Shown: positions 8,875 through 17,687 of the stretch, one piece after another | Numbering within the stretch: position 1 is the first letter of the stretch | Layout: each line of letters starts with the position of its first letter | Assembly (NCBI GenBank): GCA_964598535.1 | Contig: CAZRCI010000024.1 | Span: 13,299-77,298 of the forward strand | From: JALHMI01 sp964598535 | Lineage (GTDB): Bacteria > Planctomycetota > Planctomycetia > Pirellulales > PALSA-1355 | Length of the DNA: 64,000 nucleotides | Direction of reading: 5' to 3' | Translations under genes and position numbers: made by a program | Notes under the pieces: generated by a model | The model's database searches: none | What the model saw: only the letters and a program-made list of their open reading frames with translations | What the model was told of the DNA's origin: nothing

Positions 8875-9471
8875 GTGGAGTACGAGGAGGTTAGCACAAG
8901 TCCTGGCCTGCTTTCAATCGCCCAAAAAGAGCCGCTTCGCCGGAAGCAGGCGTTGTCACTTCACGACGGACCGCCTCGCAGTTGCTGCGCGGCACGTGAG
9001 AAGGCCGTCGAACGTTCCGCTTTTAGCAAGCATTTTCGGAAGCACCTTGTTAATAGTTCCAAGGATGGCATCGAGGACTTCATTGCGTGGCGCAAGCAGT
9101 CGCTGGCCGAAGCGGCGGCCTACGCGGCCGCGATCGCCGAGGTGTACTACGACGCGATCGGATCGGTGACGTCGAGCGGCGGCTTGATTGTGACGGTGGA
9201 CGACGCCAGCCGCAATGGGCTGAGCTGGAGTCACTTGGTCGTGGCGTCAAATGCCAATAAACCGGCTTTCAGAAAAGCAAATGGGTATATTTCAAGAACC
9301 GGGAAACGCACGGGCAATAATCTGGCCGATTATAGTTACCGGAAAAAGCTGACGCCGGGTCGGCTAAGCGGCTGCCCCGAACTCACAACCCGATTTGGGC
9401 CGCCATTCGTTCGGATGCGGAAAGGTCCCCCCCTGATATCAGCCCATCCTTTCGTGGAGTGGATAAGGTAG
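8875..9471 (+). pseudogene. Possible gene remnant (toxin-associated C-terminal segment)
   Basis: An open frame of 198 codons beginning only with GTG and lacking a good ribosome site. Its middle part (about 9020-9235) has protein-like character: FSKHFRKHLVNSSKDGIEDF, then AAAYAAAIAEVYYDAIGSV and LIVTVDDASRNGLSW. Both sides of that segment are compositionally odd (Arg/Pro/Ser-rich or with no helix pattern), which fits a decayed or truncated gene. The helix-then-VTVxD pattern reminds me of the tail of large planctomycete polymorphic-toxin proteins, but I cannot confirm this. It may equally be a chance frame. Confidence 0.3.
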
Positions 9472-9590
9472 GAGTCGGAGATGCTTTGAAATAGGCGCGA
9501 GGTGCATCCCTAGCGACCTGCGTGTTGGGCATCCACCAAACAGACAGGTGCTTGCTGCCCCAGCAGCCGGTATTCATGGAAGCCATTTTG

Positions 9591-10970
9591 ATGGACCAAA
9601 TCGAAACGTTAAGAGTTGCTGCGTTGGCCACTTTTCCTTTGAGGATAACTCCTTTCGAGGCATTCTTTTTGGCCGACGAGAGCGCGTCGCACCCGATGGT
9701 GTTTTTCATGCAGTTGGAACTGCACGGAGAACTCGATCGCGAACAGTTCGACCGCGCGCTTGAGTGGGCAAGTTGGAGGCATCCCTTGCTGCGCGCCAAA
9801 TTGGAAAAGCGCGGGGCATATGACGGTCACTGGGTGCTCGATGCCGATTGGACGGTCCCCTGCGGTTGGCAGACGGACGAGAGGCCCATTCTATTGAATG
9901 AAAAATTTCTGTTCGACTTGACCCGCGAGAGCGGGCTGAGGGTTTGGGGACAGTGCAAAGGCGAAAAGGCGACCGTCACGTTTCAATTTCATCATGCTTG
10001 CTGTGACGGGATTGGGGCGGTGTCGTTTCTAGGCGATCTACTAGTCGCTTATGATTGCCTGTTGGGGGAAGGCAGACAGGCAACCGGGTTACGGCCTTTG
10101 GAATTCGAACAACTAGGACTTCGGAGGCTGGTCCGTTCGACAAATATCGGTATGGCAATTGTCAACACGGGCCGCAGCGTAGCGCTTTGGTGGAGTCGAT
10201 ATCTATGGCGTCAGGCTACTCCGCTGGCCGCACCTCATACGGCTGGCGAACAGCGTCCTGTTTGCGTGCCTGGATTTATCGTCCACAGCTTCAGTTCGGA
10301 CGACACGAACCGTTTGCGTCAGGCGTCGCGTACCCGTGGCGTGACATTGAATACGCTGATGCTGCGAGATTTATTACGATGCTTGCATCGGTGGTCGATG
10401 CCCCACGCTGTAAAGCCGCTCAAGCGACTATCGATTCTGGTGCCCGTTGATCTTCGCGAGCGCATCGACGCGAGGCTGCCCGCGTGCAATCGACTTGGCT
10501 ATGCCTTTGCCGATTGGCGAGTTCGCAACGGCGAGCTGGAAGAGCCGCTCTTGGCGGATCTCGAAGAGCAGGCGGTTAGATACCCGCCACGCCGGCAAGC
10601 GATGGTGCTTTTGCAGGGCCTGGCTGTAGCCCGGCGAGTGGGAACGATGTCGTGGTTGGTCAACCGGCGGACCTGTCTGGCGACAGCCGTGTTCAGCAAT
10701 CTTGGCGATCGGTCGCGAAGATTCGCGGCAAAGCTGCGCCGCCGCGAGGGCCGCGTGATTGCGGGAAATGTCGTTGTCGATAAGATTCTTGGAGCGCCGC
10801 CTCTTCGACCGGGCACGTGCGCCGGGATGACCGTGGGCATCTACGCGCGCCAATTGACAATTTGCTTTCGAACGGACCCGCTGCATTTCGATTCGAGCGA
10901 CACGCGACGAATGCTGGAGGAATACGTCCAGCAGCTATCGCAAACGGCCCAAGAGACTTCCCGAAGTTAA
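9591..10970 (+). CDS. Condensation-domain-like acyltransferase A
   Basis: A protein of about 459 residues in the chloramphenicol acetyltransferase/NRPS condensation superfamily. The catalytic motif HHxxxDG is present as FQFHHACCDGIG. The N-terminal half carries PFEAFFLADE and QLELHGELDREQFDRAL, the usual acceptor-side start; the C-terminal half has VFSNLGDRS and GIYARQLTICFRTD, corresponding to the latch and floor region. It is a free-standing enzyme with no adenylation or carrier domain, as in PapA-type or wax-ester-like acyltransferases. Upstream frames open to a GTG at 9522; I chose the ATG at 9591 because GGAAG lies 9 bases before it. It faces its paralogue on the other strand, and their stop codons overlap. 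Confidence 0.78.
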   Translation: MDQIETLRVAALATFPLRITPFEAFFLADESASHPMVFFMQLELHGELDREQFDRALEWASWRHPLLRAKLEKRGAYDGHWVLDADWTVPCGWQTDERPILLNEKFLFDLTRESGLRVWGQCKGEKATVTFQFHHACCDGIGAVSFLGDLLVAYDCLLGEGRQATGLRPLEFEQLGLRRLVRSTNIGMAIVNTGRSVALWWSRYLWRQATPLAAPHTAGEQRPVCVPGFIVHSFSSDDTNRLRQASRTRGVTLNTLMLRDLLRCLHRWSMPHAVKPLKRLSILVPVDLRERIDARLPACNRLGYAFADWRVRNGELEEPLLADLEEQAVRYPPRRQAMVLLQGLAVARRVGTMSWLVNRRTCLATAVFSNLGDRSRRFAAKLRRREGRVIAGNVVVDKILGAPPLRPGTCAGMTVGIYARQLTICFRTDPLHFDSSDTRRMLEEYVQQLSQTAQETSRS

Positions 10971-12304
10971 TTTGCGCCGGTGTTCGGAATTTGTCGCCCG
11001 CGGCTTTCGCGAGTCACGGATGAAATCGACATCGTCAATTCGTCGACATATTGACGAAGCAAGACGCTTGCATCATGAGAGCTCAGGATCGCGGAGTCGT
11101 GGCGAAGCGTAAGCGTTAGCGACCCGCGATAGGTATGCACTCCGATGCTCACGGGCGATTGTGGCCGTATGGGAGGCATGAACTCGATCGCGTCGAATTG
11201 GAGCTCGTTCTCGGTATTTCCGGAGCCTGCAAGATTGCTGAGAACGACTCCCAGATTGCTGAGGACGCAGGTGACCTGAGATCTCGGGTGGCGCAAGACA
11301 CGCTGCATCGCGGCGGTATTGAAGGACAGGCATTTTAGGACTCGCAGCATGACAACGCCCATGCGGTGCTTTTTGATCTGCCGGGTCTCTCGAGCAATCG
11401 ACGTTAACATTTCCGCCGGTTGCCGGATTTGTTTCGCGGTTCGATCCAGAAACACCATGCTCACCCGATTGACAGCTCCCAGGCCATCGTCTGGCAGACG
11501 GTGGCTGATAGGCATGGCAATGCGCAATACTCTTGAGTCGGATTCGCGACGAAGAAGCATCCACTTGTGCAGGCTCAGGTAAAGGTCTCGCAATAGCAGG
11601 TCGTTCAGCGTAGCGTTCACGCCTCGTGCACGATCGAGCAGACTTGCCGTCTCTTCTGCGGAGAATCGATGCGTCGCGAATCCGGAGGTTTGGAACTCGG
11701 CGGCGGAGTGCTTCTCGCCGCACCCCAAGGGTTCGATTCGATAGCGAAAAAAATTCGCAATTCGCGCCAGGTCTCTTGGCATCCCGGTGACGCGTTCCAG
11801 CGGTTTGAGCGGTATGTAGGCGCGTTGCGCGAGAAGCGAAGCCGTCGGCGCGGGAGCCAATTCATTCGCCGTGCCGCGGTAGGTCAGGATTGTTTCGGCA
11901 ATCGCTTCCACGGCCCCCAAACCGTCGCACGCCGCATGGTGAAATTCAAACCATAATTGTCCGCCAGTTCGGCTTTCACAGATTCCAACTCGAAAGCCGT
12001 TGCCTGACAGGAGATCCATTTTATTTGCGGCGAATGGGACTTCCAATGAAGGCGGAACGTCGCAGAGCGGGCCAGGAGGTTCGAAACGCAAGTCCCACTT
12101 GAATCGCCCTCGGTTGCGCACCACTTTTGCCGCTAAAAGCCGATGCCGGGCCACGACGACGGCTAACGCTCGCGCGAGACGCTGCCGATCGAGCTGGCCC
12201 ACGAAGCTTAACCGAAACAGGAACGTCATCGGCCCTCGTGGACAGTCGTCGAGCAACATGTATTGTTCCCAGGGCACCAGGGGCAACATTGGTTCTGTTG
12301 ACAT
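10967..12304 (-). CDS. Condensation-domain-like acyltransferase B
   Basis: A 445-residue paralogue of the facing gene, also with one condensation-type fold. It begins MSTEPMLPLVPWEQYMLLDD, has LSFVGQLDRQRLARALAVVV, then the catalytic WFEFHHAACDGLGAV (HHxxxDG), and ends with the VCVLSNLG/SIGVHTYRGSLTLTLRHD floor segments. The frame is open to 12451, but that start would run into the thioester-reductase gene; the ATG at 12304 leaves a 58-base gap and matches the paralogue's start. Same strand and adjacent to the reductase, so the pair is probably an operon. The probable chemistry is transfer of an activated acyl group to an alcohol or amine; the substrates are unknown. Confidence 0.76.
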   Translation of the reverse strand: MSTEPMLPLVPWEQYMLLDDCPRGPMTFLFRLSFVGQLDRQRLARALAVVVARHRLLAAKVVRNRGRFKWDLRFEPPGPLCDVPPSLEVPFAANKMDLLSGNGFRVGICESRTGGQLWFEFHHAACDGLGAVEAIAETILTYRGTANELAPAPTASLLAQRAYIPLKPLERVTGMPRDLARIANFFRYRIEPLGCGEKHSAAEFQTSGFATHRFSAEETASLLDRARGVNATLNDLLLRDLYLSLHKWMLLRRESDSRVLRIAMPISHRLPDDGLGAVNRVSMVFLDRTAKQIRQPAEMLTSIARETRQIKKHRMGVVMLRVLKCLSFNTAAMQRVLRHPRSQVTCVLSNLGVVLSNLAGSGNTENELQFDAIEFMPPIRPQSPVSIGVHTYRGSLTLTLRHDSAILSSHDASVLLRQYVDELTMSISSVTRESRGRQIPNTGAN

Positions 12305-12362
12305 GCGACAGGCCGTGATTGGTATCCGGTGCAGCGTTTCGCGAAGGAACGCATTTCGCGAG

Positions 12363-13478
12363 CTAACACCGCCGCCTTCCGAAATTTCGACTCGCGGCAT
12401 ACTCGAACAGTCGCAGCAGCGCCGAAACGTCAATGCGAGGGCAGGCCGCATCCTGCATTACTTGTTCGGTATTGGTTTGATCAAAGATCGGATCGCCCTC
12501 CCAATAGGGCTGATAGGAGGCAACGGCACTGTAAAACAACGCTTCAGAAGCATTCATCGACGTGGAAGGAATCGGCTGCCGGCCGACAAATTCCACCCCG
12601 TGATAATTGCAGAGTCGCGCGAGTGCGGTTTCGATTTCTTGGGAAGTTGTCGGCTCCGGGGGCGTGATGTGATAGGTTTGCCCCTGGAAGGTAGGGTCAC
12701 CAAGCACTTTGAGAATTACGGCAGCGACGTAATCCACGGGCACAAGATTACGAAATTCTTGGCCAGTTAGATTCAGGCGAACCGGATGGTGCCATCGTCC
12801 TTGGGCATCGCGGTCGGCATTGCGCGCCATCGCACAGGTGAATTGAAGATAGGAATAAACGCCGCGATAGGTGGACGTATATGCGGTAAGCGAGTCACCG
12901 ACTACGATTCCCGGGCGGTAGATGGTTCGCTGCTCGAGAAAGTGCGCCTCTCGGACCAATTGTTCCGCCGCGAATTTGCTTGATTCATAGTCGTTGCGCA
13001 GGATTTGCCCGCAATTGAATTCTCGCTCGTAGATTCGCCCGGTTCGATCTCCGCAAATGTAGGCCGTTGAAACGTAATGCAGATCGTGAATTCCCAGCTC
13101 CGAGCAGAGGTCTAAGAGGCATTGAGTTCCCGTCAAATTGCTGAGCCACGGGTCTTGAGCGCGGTCACCGCCTTGGAACTTAACGCTTGCCGCGTTGTGC
13201 AGGATTCGGTTGCAATGCCGGCCAATCCACCGACGCCCCTCCTCTGTCAGCCCCAAGCCGGGCCGATTGGTTTCACCTGTCAACACGACAGGACGGGGGA
13301 GGGGTTTCCCAAGAGTCTGTTCCCAACGACGGATCACTTCATCGATACGGTTCGAGGGCGAATTTCCGTCTTTTGCTCGGGTTAATACCGCCAGGGGCAC
13401 GTTTTTCAGGAGGAGCCCCGCTAATAGATATTCTCCGATCAGGCCGGTGGCTCCCGTCAGCAGGAGGTGGCTGGGCAT
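12363..13478 (-). CDS. Thioester-reductase-like SDR (NAD-binding 4 family)
   Basis: A 371-residue extended short-chain dehydrogenase of the male-sterility/thioester-reductase type. The Rossmann start is TGATGLIGEYLLAGLL. The catalytic triad appears as YVSTAYICG (Ser) and DYESSKFAAEQ (Tyr-x3-Lys), followed by IYRPGIVVGDS. Members of this family reduce carrier-bound or CoA-bound acyl thioesters to aldehyde or alcohol. No carrier domain is attached. Next to two condensation-like acyltransferases, it suggests a small pathway that reduces an acyl thioester and esterifies or amidates the product. That pathway is inference; the fold assignment is secure. Confidence 0.82.
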   Translation of the reverse strand: MPSHLLLTGATGLIGEYLLAGLLLKNVPLAVLTRAKDGNSPSNRIDEVIRRWEQTLGKPLPRPVVLTGETNRPGLGLTEEGRRWIGRHCNRILHNAASVKFQGGDRAQDPWLSNLTGTQCLLDLCSELGIHDLHYVSTAYICGDRTGRIYEREFNCGQILRNDYESSKFAAEQLVREAHFLEQRTIYRPGIVVGDSLTAYTSTYRGVYSYLQFTCAMARNADRDAQGRWHHPVRLNLTGQEFRNLVPVDYVAAVILKVLGDPTFQGQTYHITPPEPTTSQEIETALARLCNYHGVEFVGRQPIPSTSMNASEALFYSAVASYQPYWEGDPIFDQTNTEQVMQDAACPRIDVSALLRLFEYAASRNFGRRRC

Positions 13479-13987
13479 TGTGAACCTGTATTGGATGTGA
13501 ATGGTAATAAAGTATGCTTCGGTAGCTCGCCAGTCGCCTACTCAACTAATAAGGCGTAAAGACTGCCACCATCCGGCCACGGATTCCGCTAAATTTTTTT
13601 AGGCGGCTTCCCTTCCGATTATTTCGGGCGGTCGGGCGTACAGCTCGGTCAGAAATCGGGCGCGACCCGGTCGGACCGGCGCGATCGTCATTTCCCAGCG
13701 AGCCACGATTGCCAGAAATCTTAAATCGTCTTCTCCGGTCTCGCCGTCATCTCGGGCCGTTCGCCTTCCGCCAAGCAGACCGTGGTGAAGGTTGAATCGT
13801 AGTCAGAGGGAGGAGTAGTGATCAACCGCCGTTCGCGGGAAGAAGTTCTTTCGAGCCGGTGGAAGCAGGGCCGCTTGACGTGCGAGAGAGACGGCGAGGC
13901 GATTGGCGGGCGGCGATGGCGAGGTCTGGGGCGGGATGCGTGAGGAACTGCCTCGTGCGATGCAAGCGCGGACCCGAAACGGAATGG

Positions 13988-14020
13988 GCCGCGCTGTGGA
14001 CATCGAGTCCACAGCGCGGC
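13988..14020. repeat. Perfect 14-bp GC-rich palindrome
   Basis: GCCGCGCTGTGGAC, loop ATCGA, then its exact complement. No T tract follows on either strand, so a REP-like element is more likely than a terminator. Related in style to the palindromes at 37416-37462 and 58366-58427. Confidence 0.7.
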
Positions 14021-14075
14021 ACCAAGGGCTACTCCCCAGAAGCCCTGTGACCATTCCTGTCCCTGGGAGGACAAC

Positions 14076-14220
14076 GAGATAGGGGGTAGGGATTTTGGGG
14101 GTGGGGGATTCGAAATAGAAAAGAATTCGTTCTTGGATGGCCAATCACGCCCACGATTTCATTGCTAACGCGGGCTGTCTTCTACTCGAACCCCTCACCC
14201 CCTGTCTCTTAACCCCTTTT
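14076..14220. repeat. Imperfect G-rich/C-rich inverted repeat
   Basis: The left arm GAGATAGGGGGTAGGG is matched by CACCCCCTGTCTC and CTTAACCCC on the right, with a 100-base spacer. It abuts the 3' end of the isocitrate lyase gene. It could be a decayed mobile palindrome or part of that gene's transcript end. Confidence 0.35.
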
Positions 14221-14223
14221 TTT

Positions 14224-15519
14224 CTAGCCCACCGGCTGGGCCTCGAATTGTTCTTCTTCGGTCGAGCCGCAGAGGGCGGTCGTCGAGGATTTCCCCGCGG
14301 CGATCGTCTGGGCGATTTCATCGAAGTAACCGGTGCCTACGAACCGCTGATGCTTGGTGGCACGGTAGCCGGAGTCGGCTTCGCGTTCGAACTCGCGCTG
14401 TTGCAAAGCGGCATAGGCCGTCATGCCGCTCTCGCGGTAGCCGGCGGCCAGCTCGAACATCGAGAGGTTCAGGGCATGGAACCCGGCTAGCGTGATGAAC
14501 TGGTACTTGTAGCCCATCGCGCCGAGCTCGCGCTGGAAGCGAGCGATGGTGGCGTCGTCGAGGTTCTTCTTCCAGTTGAAGCTCGGCGAACAGTTGTAGG
14601 CCAGCAGCTTGCCCGGGAATTCGGCGTGAATCGCCTCGGCGAAACGGCGGGCCTCGTCGAGATCGGGCGTCGAGGTCTCGCACCATAGCAGGTCGGCATA
14701 AGGGGCGTACGAGAGACCGCGATCGATGGCGATGTCCAGCCCGCCGGCAATGCGGAAGAAGCCTTCGGGCGTGCGTTCGCCGGTGATGAACCGCCGGTCC
14801 CGTTCGTCGATGTCGCTGGTGAGCAGTTGGGCGCTGTTGGCGTCGGTTCGGGCGACGAGCACCGTGGGCACGTCGAGCGTGTCGGCGGCGAGCCGCGCGG
14901 CCGACAGCGTACGGAGGAACTGCTGCGTGGGCACCAGCACCTTGCCGCCCATGTGGCCGCACTTCTTTTCGCTGGCGAGCTGATCTTCGAAATGAACGCC
15001 CGCGGCGCCGGCCTCGACCATGCCTTTCATCAACTCGAAGGCGTTCAGCGGGCCGCCGAAGCCGGCTTCGGCGTCGGCCACGATCGGCAGGAAGTAATCC
15101 GTGTCGGCGCGACCTTCCATGTGTTGGATCTGGTCGGCGCGGCGGAGCGCGTTGTTCAGCCGCCGCACGAGGTTTGGCACGCTGTCGGCCGGGTAAAGGC
15201 TCTGGTCCGGGTACATTTGGCCGGCGTTGTTGGCGTCGGCCGCCACCTGCCAGCCGCTGAGATAGATCGCCTTGAGGCCGGCTTCGGCCATCTGTACGGC
15301 GTGGTTGCCGGTCAGCGCGCCGAGGGCATTGACGTAGGGCTCGAAGTTGACGAGATGCCAGAGCCGCTCGGCGCCGCGGCGAGCGAGCGAGTGTTCGACG
15401 TGGATGCTGCCCCGCAGGCGGACGACATCGGCCGCGGTGTAATCGCGGCGAATGCCTTCCCAGCGGGGAAGATCGGCCCAATCGGATTCCAATTCAGCGG
15501 CGGTGCGTGGCTCTGGCAT
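14224..15519 (-). CDS. aceA: Isocitrate lyase
   Basis: Cleaves isocitrate to glyoxylate and succinate, the entry to the glyoxylate shunt used for growth on acetate or fatty acids. The active-site loop is visible as EKKCGHMGGKVLVPT, with catalytic Cys in KKCGH; upstream are GLKAIYLSGWQVAADAN and the Mg-binding ADAEAGFGG. The start at 15519 (MPEPRTAAELE) gives 431 residues, the normal length; the upstream ATG at 15588 would add 23 residues rich in Phe/Ser/Cys with no family match. It follows malate synthase on the same strand by about 140 bases, forming the aceB-aceA order. Confidence 0.96.
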   Translation of the reverse strand: MPEPRTAAELESDWADLPRWEGIRRDYTAADVVRLRGSIHVEHSLARRGAERLWHLVNFEPYVNALGALTGNHAVQMAEAGLKAIYLSGWQVAADANNAGQMYPDQSLYPADSVPNLVRRLNNALRRADQIQHMEGRADTDYFLPIVADAEAGFGGPLNAFELMKGMVEAGAAGVHFEDQLASEKKCGHMGGKVLVPTQQFLRTLSAARLAADTLDVPTVLVARTDANSAQLLTSDIDERDRRFITGERTPEGFFRIAGGLDIAIDRGLSYAPYADLLWCETSTPDLDEARRFAEAIHAEFPGKLLAYNCSPSFNWKKNLDDATIARFQRELGAMGYKYQFITLAGFHALNLSMFELAAGYRESGMTAYAALQQREFEREADSGYRATKHQRFVGTGYFDEIAQTIAAGKSSTTALCGSTEEEQFEAQPVG

Positions 15520-15660
15520 GGTGGACAAACCCTTTGAAAAAATGCAATTAGAAAAAATTGAGGCAAGAAACGGGGAGTTTGCTTCCAAGCGAACTACAGG
15601 GAGTAACGATCAGGACACAAAAACTCGGGACACAAACACATATCGCGGCAAGCGTGGCGG

Positions 15661-17283
15661 TCAGTCGAGTTGCTCGTAGGCCGGCAGCGTGAGGAACTCG
15701 ACGAACTCGGGCGCCGTGCTGATCTCGAGGAACAGCTTGCCCGCGGCGTCGAACTTGGTCTTGGCGTAGCGTTCCGCGCCGAGCGACTCGCGAATGTTGG
15801 CGAGCTCCTGACGCAGCACCTCGGTCACCAGGGCGACGGTGATTTTGGTGTCGTCGGCAAAGCGGCCGCGCTCGTCGCGAATCCACTGCCAAATCTGCGC
15901 CCTGGAAATCTCGGCCGTGGCGGCGTCTTCCATCAGGTTGAAGATCGGCACGCAGCCGTTGCCACGGAGCCACGCTTCGAGGTATCGCAGCCCCACCGCG
16001 ACGTTCGTGTGCAGACCCTCGCGGGTGATTTCGCCTTCGGGAACGGCCAGCAGGTCGGTCGCCGTAATCTTGAGATCTTTGTGTCGACGAAAGAGTTGGT
16101 TGGGACCGAACATGTGGGTGTCGAACACTTCCAGGGCCACGTGAACCAGGCCCGGATGGGCGACCCAGGTACCGTCGTGCCCGTCGGTGGCTTCGCGTTC
16201 TTTATCGGCGCGGACCTTGGCCAGGGCGCGGCAATTGGCCGCCGGGTCGTCCTTGATTGGGATCTGCGCGGCCATGCCGCCCATGGCATGGGCGCCGCGG
16301 CGATGGCAGGTCTCGATGAGCAGCAGCGAGTACGACCGCAAAAAGTGCGTGGTCATCGTCACTTGAGCGCGGTCGGGCAGGAGCATGCCCGGGCGATTAC
16401 GCAGCTTCTTGATGAAGCTGAAGATGTAGTCCCAGCGGCCGCAGTTCAGGCCGGCGCTGTGATTGCGTAGCTCGTAGAGGATTTCGTCCATCTCGAACGC
16501 GGCCAGGATGGTTTCGATCAGCACCGTGGCCTTGATGGTGCCTTGCGGAATGCCGAGCGTCGTCTGGGCCGAGCGAAAAACTTCGTTCCATAGCCGGGCT
16601 TCGAGATGGTTTTCCATCTTGGGCAGGTAGAAGTAGGGACCGGAGCCCTTGTCGATCAGCGTTTGGGCGTTGTGAAAGAAGTACAGGCCGAAGTCGAAGA
16701 TGCCGCCGGAGACAGGTTCGCCGTCGACCAGCACGTGCTTCTCCACGAGGTGCCAGCCGCGGGGCCGGACGATGAGCACGGCCGTTTGCTTTTCGAGCGT
16801 GTAGTGTTTGCCCTGGGGGCCGGTGTATTCGATCGTGCCGCTCACGGCGTCGCGCAGGTTGACCTGGCCGGCGATGGTGCCCTCCCAGGTGGGCGAGTGC
16901 GAATCTTCGAGGTCGGCCATGAAGGTCCGCGCGCCCGAGTTGAGGGCGTTGATCACCATCTTGCGGTCCACCGGCCCGGTGATCTCCACGCGACGGTCTT
17001 GCAGGTCGGCCGGAATCGGCGCGATGGTCCAATCGCCCTGACGAATGTGGGCCGTCTCGGGCAGGAAGTCGGGCAGGTCGCCGGCGTCGATCCGGGCTTG
17101 CCGCGTTTGGCGGGCCGCGAGGAGCTGCTTTCGCGTGGCCCGGGTGAGTCGTTCCAGGCCGGCGACGAATTCCAACGCTTCGGGCGAGAGAATGTCTTGG
17201 GCGCAGTCAGGCGTCGGCGCGGTGAGCTGGACGCCTGATGGCAAGGCTTGTTTGGCGGCAGTCTTGGTGGCGGTGGCGCACAT
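15661..17283 (-). CDS. aceB: Malate synthase A
   Basis: Condenses glyoxylate with acetyl-CoA to malate, the second glyoxylate-shunt enzyme. The 540-residue protein has the MSA start (LTAPTPDCAQDILSPEALEFV), the GPVDRKMVINALNSGA block, FMADLEDSHSPTWEG, the catalytic RPRGWHLVEKHV, and LIETILAAFEMDEILYELR followed by GLNCGRWDYIFSFIKK. All are hallmarks of the A isoform; length is as expected. It is upstream of aceA on the same strand and divergent from the LysR gene across an AT-rich promoter region, so LysR control of the pair is likely. Confidence 0.96.
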   Translation of the reverse strand: MCATATKTAAKQALPSGVQLTAPTPDCAQDILSPEALEFVAGLERLTRATRKQLLAARQTRQARIDAGDLPDFLPETAHIRQGDWTIAPIPADLQDRRVEITGPVDRKMVINALNSGARTFMADLEDSHSPTWEGTIAGQVNLRDAVSGTIEYTGPQGKHYTLEKQTAVLIVRPRGWHLVEKHVLVDGEPVSGGIFDFGLYFFHNAQTLIDKGSGPYFYLPKMENHLEARLWNEVFRSAQTTLGIPQGTIKATVLIETILAAFEMDEILYELRNHSAGLNCGRWDYIFSFIKKLRNRPGMLLPDRAQVTMTTHFLRSYSLLLIETCHRRGAHAMGGMAAQIPIKDDPAANCRALAKVRADKEREATDGHDGTWVAHPGLVHVALEVFDTHMFGPNQLFRRHKDLKITATDLLAVPEGEITREGLHTNVAVGLRYLEAWLRGNGCVPIFNLMEDAATAEISRAQIWQWIRDERGRFADDTKITVALVTEVLRQELANIRESLGAERYAKTKFDAAGKLFLEISTAPEFVEFLTLPAYEQLD

Positions 17284-17687
17284 GGGGAGCTTCCTGATTC
17301 CTGGTGGTCCCTAATGTCGGTCGGTAGCGAATGCTCGCGATCCTAGACACAAGCCGTGCCGTTCGAGTTCGTGCGAGGCCGCGAAGAAGCGGGACCGTCT
17401 TGGGGAGAGCAAAGGAGAAAAGCATTTGACCGCGCGGGCTTTTGTGTGGCCCGTCGCCTGTCGAGAACCGCCCTTGCCGCCCTAATGAGAAGTCCGCCCT
17501 GGAACGCCGCCACGCAAGTTCTGCGTGCATCGCTGAACGCACTTTAATGACGATTTCAAGAATTGAACACAATAATCCTTTCAATACCAATCATTGAATT
17601 TATCAATGAAATGATTTATATTAATAGGCGCTATACTTGTGGATACGGGCCGCAGGTGGCTCAATTTTCCGGGAGCATTCACGAGCG
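17284..17687. other. Divergent promoter region between aceB and the LysR gene
   Basis: About 400 bases without a gene. The last 120 bases (about 17545-17640) are AT-rich, unlike the surroundings, and contain the palindrome described separately. They probably carry the lysR promoter and regulator sites for aceB. Confidence 0.6.
17591..17609. promoter_or_regulatory. LysR-type operator palindrome
   Basis: TCATTGAATTTATCAATGA: 7-base inverted arms (TCATTGA/TCAATGA) spaced by 5 bases, containing the T-N11-A core typical of LysR-family boxes. It sits in the AT-rich region about 80 bases before the LysR start and 310 bases from the aceB start. Confidence 0.65.

Larger units (their letters stand above)
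13479..14223. other. 745-base intergenic region with palindromes
   Basis: No gene is supported here. It holds the promoter side of the reductase gene, a perfect GC palindrome at 13988-14020 and a G-rich/C-rich inverted pair at 14076-14220 that ends against the stop of the isocitrate lyase gene. Open frames on both strands are short, Arg/Pro-rich and without ribosome sites. Confidence 0.5.

Noticed and set aside
14318..15481. A 387-codon Arg-rich frame inside the isocitrate lyase gene
   Set aside because: The overlapping frame encodes a full isocitrate lyase with its catalytic motif; the other frame is a shadow.
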